From Clostridia bacterium (GTDB taxonomy: Bacteria; Bacillota_A; Clostridia; Oscillospirales; Acutalibacteraceae), in assembly GCA_024699005.1 (NCBI GenBank), contig JAILQN010000237.1:1-16775 (forward strand): a stretch of DNA of 16,775 bases, read 5' to 3'. Position numbers and translations under genes: made by a program. Under the pieces are notes generated by a model. The model made no database searches, had not been told where the DNA came from, and was given only the letters and a program-made list of their open reading frames with translations. This document shows positions 1 through 7,031 of this stretch, piece by piece (the stretch's first letter is position 1; the number at the start of each line of letters is the position of its first letter).

Positions 1-1677
1 CTCCGGCGCGTCGACCTTCAGAATAGTCAGCGCGTTTTTCATAACGCTTTTGACCGCGCCGCAAAGCTCCAGCCTCGCCGCGCGCAGAGCAGCGTCGTCC
101 GTGTCCACCTTATGGGCGTTATAGAATTTATGGAACAGCGAAGCAAGGTTGATCGCGTACTTCGTGATAAGCGAAGGATCGAGATTCTCCGCGGCGGCTT
201 CGATCTCTCCGGTGAACGCCGCTATGTGACGGATAAGCTCCCTCTCCTCCGGCTCTTTAAGAAGCGCAAGGGAGACCGTATCCGCGTCTGAAACGCTTAT
301 CCCCTTTGCGGTGAGTTTTCTGAAAATGGAGGCTATCCTCGCGTGGGCGTACTGGCAGTAATAGACGGGATTCGACGAGCTCTCTTCGATTGCCAGATCC
401 AGGTCGAAATCCAGATGGGTGTTCGCCTCGCGCATATTGAAGAAGAACCGGGCGGCGTCGATGGGGACCTCTTCAAGAAGGGTGACGAGTGTAATAGCTT
501 TACCGCTGCGTTTTGACGCCTTGATGACCTCGCCCTTGCTGATCAGCCTTACCATCTGCATAAGCACGACCTCGAGCCTGGACGCGTCTATGCCCAGAGC
601 CGTCAGCGCCGCCTTCAGGCGCGGCACGTAGCCGTGATGATCCGCGCCGAGGATATCGATAGCCCTGTCGAAGCCGCGGGTGACGAGCTTGTTGTAATGA
701 TAGGCGATGTCCGGCACGATGTAGGTGTAAAAACCGTTGGAGCGCCTGAGGACGAAATCCTTGTCGCAGCCGAATTTTTCCGCCGTGAACCAGAGGGCGC
801 CGTCGCTCTCGTAGGTGCAGCCGCGCTCGGTCAGCATCTTTACCACTTCGGACGCCGCGCCGCTGTTATGGAGCGTGCTCTCGCGGAACCAGGTATCGTA
901 AACTATCTTGTATTTTTTCAGATCGCGCTCCAGACCCTCGATATTGAGCGGAAGGGCGTATTCCACCAAAGCCCTGCGGCGTTCGGCTTCGGAGGCGTTC
1001 ATATATCTGTCGCCATAGATCTCCGCGAATTTCGCCGCGTGGTCTACGATATCCTGCCCGTGATAGGAATCCTCGGGCATTTCGATATCCTCCCCGAAAT
1101 GCTGGCGGTAACGGATATCCAGCGAGAGACCGAATTTCTCGATCTGATTGCCGCCGTCGTTGATGTAAAACTCCCTCTCTGTCCTGTATCCCGCGCGGGA
1201 GAGGACTTCCGCCAGAACGTCGCCCATGGCGCCGCCGCGGGCGTTGCCTATGTGCATGGGGCCCGTGGGATTTGCGGAAACGAACTCCACGAGAGCCGAT
1301 TTCCCGGCGCCGATTTCGGAAGAGCCGTAGGAATCGCCCTGCTCGCGCACGGCAAGAAGCGCGTCGGAATAATATTTGTCTCCCAGGGTGAAATTGATGA
1401 ACCCGGGACCGGCGGTCTCTATTTTGTCAAAATAGGTGCCCGCAAGATCGGCGTTCGCTATCAGAGCCGCCGCGATCTTCGCCGGAGCCATACGCATGAC
1501 CTTCGCCGACACCATGGCGGCGTTGGACGAAAAGTCTCCGTGCGAACGGTCGGCGGGTATCTCCACCTTGAAGGGAGCCGGTTCCTTCTCCGGCAGTTCT
1601 CCCGCGGCAAAAGCCGCCCCCGCCGCCGCGAGGATGATATCGCGTACCTGCTGCTGAGCCTGTTTTATGATGTTCAT
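1..1677 (-). CDS. argS: Arginyl-tRNA synthetase (3' end cut by window edge)
   Basis: Class I aminoacyl-tRNA synthetase that charges tRNA-Arg with arginine in the cytoplasm. The minus strand is open for 559 codons from ATG 1677 to the window edge. The last visible residues, KVDAPE, match the family C-terminus (usually APE followed by R/K-M), so probably only two or three codons are missing. Seen: the HIGH motif as PMHIGNARGG (His142), the reading YINDGGNQI, and the anticodon-binding-domain stretch FFFNMREANTHLDFDLDLAI followed by NPVYYCQYAHARI. The KMSKS loop reads KASKR at 386-390, with Ala where Met is usual. The start is supported by AGAAAGGA 8 bases upstream. It lies 25 bases after ddl and is probably cotranscribed with asnB-ddl. 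The identification is firm; only the KMSKS variant is odd. Confidence 0.97.
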   Translation of the reverse strand, partial: MNIIKQAQQQVRDIILAAAGAAFAAGELPEKEPAPFKVEIPADRSHGDFSSNAAMVSAKVMRMAPAKIAAALIANADLAGTYFDKIETAGPGFINFTLGDKYYSDALLAVREQGDSYGSSEIGAGKSALVEFVSANPTGPMHIGNARGGAMGDVLAEVLSRAGYRTEREFYINDGGNQIEKFGLSLDIRYRQHFGEDIEMPEDSYHGQDIVDHAAKFAEIYGDRYMNASEAERRRALVEYALPLNIEGLERDLKKYKIVYDTWFRESTLHNSGAASEVVKMLTERGCTYESDGALWFTAEKFGCDKDFVLRRSNGFYTYIVPDIAYHYNKLVTRGFDRAIDILGADHHGYVPRLKAALTALGIDASRLEVVLMQMVRLISKGEVIKASKRSGKAITLVTLLEEVPIDAARFFFNMREANTHLDFDLDLAIEESSSNPVYYCQYAHARIASIFRKLTAKGISVSDADTVSLALLKEPEERELIRHIAAFTGEIEAAAENLDPSLITKYAINLASLFHKFYNAHKVDTDDAALRAARLELCGAVKSVMKNALTILKVDAPE

Positions 1678-1702
1678 TGACTATTCCTTTCTGTTCTGAC
1701 GG

Positions 1703-2758
1703 TCATTTTACCGCCATAGCTATATGAAGCAGCCGATCTATTATCTCCGGATACGGGATCCCGCTCGCTTCCAGCATTTTGGAGTACATGCTTATGGACG
1801 TGAAGCCGGGTATCGTGTTGAGTTCGTTGACTATGACTTCGCCCTCCGGGGTGATGAAGCTGTCCACCCTCGTCATGCCTCTGCAGCCCATAGCCCTGAA
1901 GGCTTTTTCGGCGGTATGGCGCACTTCGGCGGCGATATCTTCCGGAAGTTCCGCCGGTATGATAAGCTCGGATACGGAGTGATACTTCGCCTCGTAATCG
2001 TAAAATTCGTTGCAGGCTCTTATCTCCCCCGGGGCGGAAACGAAAAGCTCCTCGTCGCCCAGGACCGCGCACTCGACCTCCCTGCCCGTTATCGCGCGCT
2101 CGACCACGATCTTGCCGTCCTCGGCGAAAGCCGCGAGCACGCAGCCGCGGAACTCATCCGCCGAATGGATCTTGGATATGCCTACGGACGACCCGGCGTT
2201 GGCGGGTTTTACGAACATCGGATAGCCGAGCGCCGTTTCACATTCCGTCCGGAAACCGTCCGGATCACGGTCATATTCGGATCTCCGGCACGAGCGCCAC
2301 TCTGCGTGTTTTATCCCGAAGGCGACAAGCATCGTGTTCGCGACGGCTTTATCCATGCACATGGCGGAGGACAGACAGTCGCAGCCCACGAACGGGATTC
2401 CGGCAAGCTGGAACAGCCCCTGTATCGTGCCGTCCTCTCCGTTCCTGCCGTGCAGGACGGGAAACACGGCGTCAATATCCAGGCTGCATACCGAGCCGTC
2501 ATTTTTACGGATATCCAGCCTCTTCGCACCGTGATCGGGGCACAGAGCGGCGGGATAACAGTGTTCGCCCTGCCATGAATCGCCGGGGATAAGATCTGTG
2601 TCTCCGTCGTAATACAGCCAGCGTCCCTCTTCGGTTATGCCGAGAAGAGCGACGTCGTATTTATCGCGGGGGATGTTGGATATCACCGAATGAGCGGAGA
2701 CGAGCGAAACCTTGTATTCGCTCGATCTGCCGCCGAAAATTAATAAAACCTTTTTCAT
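1703..2758 (-). CDS. ddl: D-alanine--D-alanine ligase
   Basis: ATP-grasp enzyme that joins two D-alanines for the peptidoglycan stem peptide, in the cytoplasm. Its 351 residues are a normal length. Seen: the N-terminal GGRSSEYKVS with catalytic Glu14; FPVLHGRNGEDGTIQG; LSSAMCMDK; the ATP-grasp motif FVKPANAGSSVGISK; and the C-terminal NELNTIPGFTSISMY with the Mg-binding Asn/Glu. The omega loop reads FYDYEAKYHS, with the Tyr typical of D-Ala-D-Ala ligases. The N-terminal half resembles VanG-type D-Ala-D-Ser ligases, but the VanG loop has a TEKYTL-type sequence and no vanT/vanXY genes are nearby, so an ordinary Ddl is preferred. No strong ribosome binding site is visible, and asnB ends 20 bases upstream, so translation may be coupled. 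Confidence 0.93.
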   Translation of the reverse strand: MKKVLLIFGGRSSEYKVSLVSAHSVISNIPRDKYDVALLGITEEGRWLYYDGDTDLIPGDSWQGEHCYPAALCPDHGAKRLDIRKNDGSVCSLDIDAVFPVLHGRNGEDGTIQGLFQLAGIPFVGCDCLSSAMCMDKAVANTMLVAFGIKHAEWRSCRRSEYDRDPDGFRTECETALGYPMFVKPANAGSSVGISKIHSADEFRGCVLAAFAEDGKIVVERAITGREVECAVLGDEELFVSAPGEIRACNEFYDYEAKYHSVSELIIPAELPEDIAAEVRHTAEKAFRAMGCRGMTRVDSFITPEGEVIVNELNTIPGFTSISMYSKMLEASGIPYPEIIDRLLHIAMAVK

Positions 2759-2778
2759 AGCTCTACGCAGGGACGCCC

Positions 2779-4620
2779 CTACTCACCGAAATACTGATTA
2801 TACCACAGAAGGAAACAATAGACCGACCATATCCTCTTCATGTTCTTCTCCCTGCCGGACTTATGGTCGTCCAGAAGGCGCAGGATATAATCGGCGTTGA
2901 AAAACTCCGAGGCGGTCGAGGTAGTGAATTCATCGCGCACGCGGGTATAGAACTCGTCGCGCCGCAGCCAGTCGTTCAGCGGAGTCAGGAAGCCGGTCTT
3001 GGGCATGGACGCCACCTTTTCGGGGACTGCCTTGAGAGCCGCACCGCGCAGAGCGATCTTCGTCTGTTCTTTGGATACCCTGTATCTTACCGGGATCGAC
3101 AGCGCGATCTTAAGCATCTCCTTATCAAGGAACGGCACGCGCAGCTCCAGAGAATGAGCCATGCTCATCCTGTCGGCTTTTACAAGGATGTCCTGCACCA
3201 GCCAGGTGCGCATATCGACGTACTGCATACGCGTGATGTCGTCCTCGCCACGGCACTCGTCGAAATATCTTTTTGTGAACGCCGCGGGATTCGGCGCGTC
3301 GAAGGGGTAAGAGAGCACCTTTGAACGCTCGTCCCACGGGTAAACGTAATTATTGCGTACGAAATTATACTCTATATCCTCCGCGCCGCGCATCAGGAAA
3401 CGCCTGCCGTGGAAACGGGGGAATTTCTCCGCCGCGTTCGCAAGACCCGTTCGCAGCCCCTGAGGCAGCTTTTTGTAGTTCTCGAACGCCAGAGGATCCT
3501 TATAATAGTAATAGCCCCCGAAGAGCTCGTCCGCGCCCTCGCCGGAGAGCACGACCTTGACCTGCTCGCTGGCGAGCTTCGTCAGGAAGAAAAGCGACAC
3601 GGCGGAGGGATTGGGCAGAGGTTCGTCCATATGGTACTGCACCGAGGGCGTCGCGTCAAAGAACTCCTTCGCCGAGATCTTCTTTATATAATTCTCCACT
3701 CCGGCGGTCTTCGCAAAACTCTGTGCGTATTTCAATTCGGAATACTGCTCCTCCTCGTAGCCGACGGAGAAGGTGCGCACGCGGTTGCGCTCGCTCATCA
3801 CCTTGACGGCGTAGGAGGAATCCACGCCGCTGGAGAGGAAACCGCCGACCTCCACGTCCGCTATCGAGTGCACGGAGCAGGAATCGCGGAAGGTTTTGTC
3901 GATGATCTCCTCCCACTCCTCAAGCGTTTTGCTCTCGTCGATATCATATTCCATATGATAGTATTCGCCGGTCTTTATGCTCTGACCGTCGTATTCTATC
4001 CAGGACGCGGGAGCCAGCTTATATACGTTTTTAAACAGGGTCTCTTCCGACGGGATATACTCGAACGAAAGATATTCCGGCAGACGGTCGCGGTTGAACT
4101 CCTTCACGAAATCCGGATTGGCGAGGAAGGATTTAATCTCGGACCCGAACATCAGCTTATCGCCGTTAACGTAATAGAAGAACGGCTTTATACCGAAAAT
4201 ATCCCTCGCGCCGAAGAGCCTGCCGGCTTTTTTGTCCCAAAGCACGAAAGCGAACATGCCGCGCAGACGCTTAAGCATGTCCCTGCCCCATTCCTCGTAT
4301 CCGTGAACGAGGGTCTCGGTATCGGTATTGGTTCTGAATACGTGTCCGGCGACGATCAGCTCCGCGCGCAATTCGCGGAAGTTATAAACTTCGCCGTTAT
4401 ACACGATGACAATACTCCCGTCCTCGTTGAAAATGGGCTGAGCGCCGCCCTCCAGGTCGATGATCGACAGCCGCCTATGACCGAGGGATACCCGCTCGTC
4501 CACGTAGTAGCCGTCCATATCCGGACCGCGGTGAGTGATTTTGTCAGCCATCGCGCGGATCGTCGCCCTGTTTTCGTTTTCATCGGTGCCGGTATTAAAA
4601 AAGCCTGTAAAGCCGCACAT
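2779..4620 (-). CDS. asnB: Asparagine synthase, glutamine-hydrolysing
   Basis: Makes asparagine from aspartate, ATP and glutamine. The 613 residues have both expected domains. The N-terminal class II glutaminase starts MCGFTGF, with Cys2 exposed as the nucleophile after Met removal, followed by SLGHRRLSIIDL and YNGEVYNF. The C-terminal synthetase has the pyrophosphate loop FLSSGVDSSYA at about residue 260 (a common variant of SGGxDS), SGEGADELFGGYYYY, and RMSMAHSLELRVPFLD. The start is supported by AAAGGAG shortly upstream of the ATG. It is the first gene of a likely asnB-ddl-argS unit; no clear -35/-10 pair is visible in the short AT-rich spacer upstream. The family also contains amidotransferases for cell-wall or secondary products, but length and motifs fit true AsnB. 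Confidence 0.95.
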   Translation of the reverse strand: MCGFTGFFNTGTDENENRATIRAMADKITHRGPDMDGYYVDERVSLGHRRLSIIDLEGGAQPIFNEDGSIVIVYNGEVYNFRELRAELIVAGHVFRTNTDTETLVHGYEEWGRDMLKRLRGMFAFVLWDKKAGRLFGARDIFGIKPFFYYVNGDKLMFGSEIKSFLANPDFVKEFNRDRLPEYLSFEYIPSEETLFKNVYKLAPASWIEYDGQSIKTGEYYHMEYDIDESKTLEEWEEIIDKTFRDSCSVHSIADVEVGGFLSSGVDSSYAVKVMSERNRVRTFSVGYEEEQYSELKYAQSFAKTAGVENYIKKISAKEFFDATPSVQYHMDEPLPNPSAVSLFFLTKLASEQVKVVLSGEGADELFGGYYYYKDPLAFENYKKLPQGLRTGLANAAEKFPRFHGRRFLMRGAEDIEYNFVRNNYVYPWDERSKVLSYPFDAPNPAAFTKRYFDECRGEDDITRMQYVDMRTWLVQDILVKADRMSMAHSLELRVPFLDKEMLKIALSIPVRYRVSKEQTKIALRGAALKAVPEKVASMPKTGFLTPLNDWLRRDEFYTRVRDEFTTSTASEFFNADYILRLLDDHKSGREKNMKRIWSVYCFLLWYNQYFGE

Positions 4621-4645
4621 TATAGGTCTCCTTTGCGCACTATAG

Positions 4646-4666
4646 CATTTTTGCTTCGCAAAAATG
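4646..4666. repeat. Small perfect hairpin upstream of asnB
   Basis: CATTTTTGC and GCAAAAATG pair over 9 bases around a TTC loop. It lies about 26 bases upstream of the asnB start, next to a TATAGT that could be a -10 box. It could be an operator, a leader hairpin or a piece of dispersed repeat. No T-run follows on either strand, so it is not an obvious terminator. Confidence 0.45.
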
Positions 4667-4713
4667 AACCATAATTATTCATTATTCATTTTTCAGTATT
4701 CATCATTCATTCA

Positions 4714-4735
4714 GAAAATCCCTTAAGGGATTTTC
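4714..4735 (-). terminator. Perfect 22-base palindrome after the racemase gene
   Basis: A perfect palindrome centred on TTAA, with arms GAAAATCCC and GGGATTTTC, begins 2 bases after the racemase stop codon on the minus strand. Its position suggests transcription termination or 3' end protection. The stem ends in TTTTC rather than a long T-tract, so termination is not certain. From 4667 to 4713 the spacer is low-complexity ATTCATT-type DNA. Confidence 0.45.
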
Positions 4736-4737
4736 GC

Positions 4738-5445
4738 TCAACCGCCGCAGGCGGCCACCGTTTCTTCCGCCAATGCTTCCATCGAATCTATGACATCCGG
4801 GCGGGTGCCGGTGATATTGTATTGTTTATTGACTACGGACAGCTCCGTACACCCCAAGATTACAGCGTCGCAGCCTTCATGCTCCATATCTGCGATCACG
4901 CCGCTGAGGGCGATTATATCCGCGCTTTTGCCCGCCTTGACCTGGTTGTAAATAATATCCATTATAACCTGCTGGTCTCTTTCATCAGGCACGCAGTATT
5001 CTATACCTACTTCATCGCAGTATTTTTTATATCCCCCGCCCTCTATAGTGCCGCGGGTAGCGAGAATACCCAGTTTTTTAAGACCGGGTCTTGCAGCCCT
5101 TGCGCGGTTGACCGTGACCTCAATGATATTGAGAACGGGAACAGACACGCTTTTTGCGATCTCTTCATAGAAATAATGGGCTGTGTTGCAGGGGATCACA
5201 ATGATATCCGCTCCGTTTGCCTCCAGTTTCCGCGCATCTTCGATCATACGCGGCAGGGGGTTCGGTTTCGTTTTGTCAAGGATATGATCGGTCCTGTCGG
5301 GGATCCGTGTGTCATTGAAGATCAGCATCGGGATATGATCCTGGTCTCTCTCAGCGTGAGTCCGGCTGACGACCATGTCCATAAAGCAGACCGTCGCCAT
5401 CGGGCCGATACCGCCGATCACACCGAGTGTCTTTAATTCTTTCAC
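4738..5445 (-). CDS. Aspartate/glutamate racemase family protein
   Basis: Probable cofactor-independent amino-acid racemase, most likely acting on aspartate. It has 235 residues, a normal length for the family. Seen: the N-terminal LGVIGGIGPMAT, the first catalytic cysteine in IIVIPCNTAH (Cys86) and the second in VILGCTELSV (Cys199), as expected for the two-base mechanism. NDTRIPDRT is the usual substrate-side stretch. The start codon is GTG; a G-rich GGGGGAT lies about 8 bases upstream, and the nearby ATG is out of frame. The gene stands between a strong hairpin terminator and the palindrome before asnB, so it may be monocistronic or read through into asnB. D-aspartate for cell-wall crossbridges would fit with ddl downstream, but that is inference; glutamate or broad-specificity racemase is possible. 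Confidence 0.9.
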   Translation of the reverse strand: MKELKTLGVIGGIGPMATVCFMDMVVSRTHAERDQDHIPMLIFNDTRIPDRTDHILDKTKPNPLPRMIEDARKLEANGADIIVIPCNTAHYFYEEIAKSVSVPVLNIIEVTVNRARAARPGLKKLGILATRGTIEGGGYKKYCDEVGIEYCVPDERDQQVIMDIIYNQVKAGKSADIIALSGVIADMEHEGCDAVILGCTELSVVNKQYNITGTRPDVIDSMEALAEETVAACGG

Positions 5446-5478
5446 CTGTCATCCCCCGTTCGCGAAACTGTGAATAAA

Positions 5479-5527
5479 CCGCTGTCGCTGCCCGGCAGAG
5501 ACAATACTCTCCGGGCAGCGACAGCGG
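5479..5527 (-). terminator. Strong stem-loop terminator after the zinc-ribbon gene
   Basis: A 17-base perfect stem (5479-5495 with 5511-5527, outer bases CCGCTGTCG and CGACAGCGG) encloses a 15-base loop in which AGAG and CTCT can also pair. The minus-strand tail is TTTATT and the plus-strand tail CTTTTG. It lies between the end of the membrane zinc-ribbon gene and the racemase gene, so it most likely ends the cluster upstream. The tails are poor, but the stem is exceptionally stable. Confidence 0.75.
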
Positions 5528-5554
5528 CTTTTGAAATAATCAGAACTATAGAAC

Positions 5555-5582
5555 TGCACATTGCACACTGCACATTGCACAT
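5555..5582. repeat. Tandem pair of 14-base units
   Basis: Two adjacent copies of TGCACATTGCACA followed by C or T. The same words occur in the other AT-rich spacers: GATGTGCAATTAAG near 6908, and the arms of the element at 16180-16339. This suggests a dispersed low-complexity repeat family rather than a regulatory site. Confidence 0.6.
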
Positions 5583-5631
5583 CAATCAGATCGTCTTTAT
5601 CTTTGAAAAAATGAACTGCTGTTGTCGCCGC

Positions 5632-6840
5632 TTAACCCGCGTACTCTCCGCACTCATGGCAGAACAGATCCCCGGGGGGAACCGACGCGCCGCATTTGGG
5701 ACAGCGCCGTGTAACGCCGGGACCGTATCCGCCGCCGGTAAATGCGCTTTTGAGCTCCTGCTCGGTCTCCGTGAAGCCGCTGACCGCAGCAGTGTAGGAG
5801 TCCAGTTCGAGAAGCATATTATCGGTCCGGTTGAGTATCTCCGCGGGCGTTCTCTCGCCGCTGCCGGCAGAACTGAAGCCTACCGGCTCGCTCGTGTATT
5901 TGCGGACTATATCATCCGTGCCGTAAGTCCTGCCGCCGGATATCATACCGCTCTGCGCCGCTTCGCGAATCGCGTGCGCTTCCCTGCGGGACGCTCCGGA
6001 AGTGAAGTCCATATTCATTTCGGCAGGCCCGGACGGGGATTCCACGCCCTCAAAGTAATCCTTTACCCTCTCCTGCTGCAGATCGGTCTTCTGATTGAAT
6101 TCGGTGACGCCTGCAGTTGGCAGGTTCATAAGCGAGTCGGCGTTATAAGGACGTCTGCCTTCGGCAGGCGCGGCGCCGAGACGCTTTTTCTGAGTCATAA
6201 GCACGATCAGCAGAGCGGCAAGCATAACGAACACGACTGCCGCTCCTATAAGCGCGATGGTCTTCCAGGACGATGATGTGTTCGTTTTTTCTTCGACATC
6301 GACTATACCGACCGAATTAAGGGTAAACGGCTCCCGGGTCGTGGCGACAAGCACCGGCGCTGTCGTTCCCAGAAGATCGGAAAGCGCTGAATTGATGGTG
6401 CTGGTCTCCTCCGGGATCGTGGCGGGCACGGTGGTAACCGGCGCAGCGATGGTCGGAGCCGTTGTATAGACGTACACGACCTGTCCGCTTCCCGGGTTGG
6501 TATTGTAATTATACGCCTGAGTCGGAGCCTGGGTCGGGGCCTGCGTCGCGGGCGTCTGGGTTATCTGCCCGTTGCCCGTATTCTGAACAGGAGTATTGAG
6601 CGTCGTAGTCTCCTGGGGCGCTGTGGTGTCGCCTGACAGTTTGCTTACCCACCCCTGTATCCAACTGGTAGTGGTTTCCGGCGCGGCCTGTGTGGTAGTT
6701 TCAATAAACGGATTATCGGTGTCATCATATTCCTGCGCGTGAACATTTACAAATACCGTCGCCGCGGCGATAAGGAGTACCAAGGCACAAACAGCTCTGT
6801 GCCTTAATGTGATAGAAGCGGTATTTCGTTTTCCGTCCAT
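5632..6840 (-). CDS. Single-pass membrane protein: Thr-rich stalk outside, zinc ribbon inside
   Basis: No known function is recognised. From ATG 6840 (GAGGG 7 bases upstream; the longer frame adds 18 unconvincing residues) it has 402 residues. Order: signal peptide 13-35 ending VNVHA; DDTDNP at 39-44; a short helix ending LSGDTT at 68-73; a Thr/Pro/Gln/Ala-rich stalk to about 185; a transmembrane segment 193-216 followed by QKKR; a polar cytoplasmic region; and a double-CxxC zinc ribbon (Cys380, 383, 394, 397) at the extreme C-terminus. The layout, DNP motif and LSG motif match the protein at 7901-8722, so the two look paralogous. It lies 191 bases after the dockerin gene and before a strong terminator. 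A role as a surface stalk or sensor linked to the cohesin/dockerin pair is inference. Confidence 0.88.
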   Translation of the reverse strand: MDGKRNTASITLRHRAVCALVLLIAAATVFVNVHAQEYDDTDNPFIETTTQAAPETTTSWIQGWVSKLSGDTTAPQETTTLNTPVQNTGNGQITQTPATQAPTQAPTQAYNYNTNPGSGQVVYVYTTAPTIAAPVTTVPATIPEETSTINSALSDLLGTTAPVLVATTREPFTLNSVGIVDVEEKTNTSSSWKTIALIGAAVVFVMLAALLIVLMTQKKRLGAAPAEGRRPYNADSLMNLPTAGVTEFNQKTDLQQERVKDYFEGVESPSGPAEMNMDFTSGASRREAHAIREAAQSGMISGGRTYGTDDIVRKYTSEPVGFSSAGSGERTPAEILNRTDNMLLELDSYTAAVSGFTETEQELKSAFTGGGYGPGVTRRCPKCGASVPPGDLFCHECGEYAG

Positions 6841-6857
6841 ATACTTTCCCTCGGTAA

Positions 6858-6874
6858 CGCCGCGACCGGCGGCG
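6858..6874 (-). other. GC hairpin just upstream of a ribosome binding site
   Basis: CGCCGC pairs with GCGGCG around a 5-base loop, ending about 5 bases before the GAGGG ribosome binding site of the zinc-ribbon membrane protein. It could slow translation initiation or be incidental in a GC-rich leader. Confidence 0.35.
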
Positions 6875-6918
6875 GAATATTTATTAATGAGCAATCAGCA
6901 ATATGCGATGTGCAATTA

Positions 6919-6941
6919 AGTTGACAGTTAACAGTTGACAG
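6919..6941. repeat. Short direct repeat AGTTGACAG
   Basis: AGTTGACAG occurs at 6919-6927 and 6933-6941, separated by TTAAC. It is part of a low-complexity AT-rich stretch (6888-6975). The core TTGACAGTTAACAG is palindrome-like but resembles spacer repeats more than an operator. Confidence 0.4.
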
Positions 6942-6982
6942 AAGGTAACGAATAACTATCAGCAATTGAATCAAATCAGAAA

Positions 6983-7019
6983 AAAGTATTAAATCAAAAA
7001 CCCTGATATTTCATACTTT
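6983..7019 (-). terminator. Possible AT-rich terminator after the dockerin gene
   Basis: On the minus strand AAAGTAT, one mismatch, then AAAT pair with ATTT, mismatch, ATACTTT, followed at once by a run of six T. It begins about 13 bases after the dockerin stop. The stem is AT-rich and therefore weak, so partial read-through into the zinc-ribbon gene is likely if it terminates at all. Confidence 0.4.
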
Positions 7020-7031
7020 ATACTTCACAGT

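Noticed and set aside
1703..2758. Vancomycin-resistance type D-Ala-D-Ser ligase (VanG)
   Set aside because: The omega loop is of D-Ala-D-Ala type and there are no vanT, vanXY or vanRS genes nearby; the neighbours are housekeeping genes.
2762..2781. GGGACGCCCC short palindromic stretch between asnB and ddl
   Set aside because: Too short, and inside a 20-base gene gap with no tail; probably incidental or a fragment of a dispersed repeat.
634..4674. Long plus-strand open frames of 348, 284 and 421 codons
   Set aside because: They are antisense to argS, ddl and asnB, whose products carry complete family motifs. The plus-strand translations are compositionally biased and lack ribosome binding sites.
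5555..5582. CRISPR-like repeat
   Set aside because: Only two adjacent 14-base units, no spacers and no cas genes.
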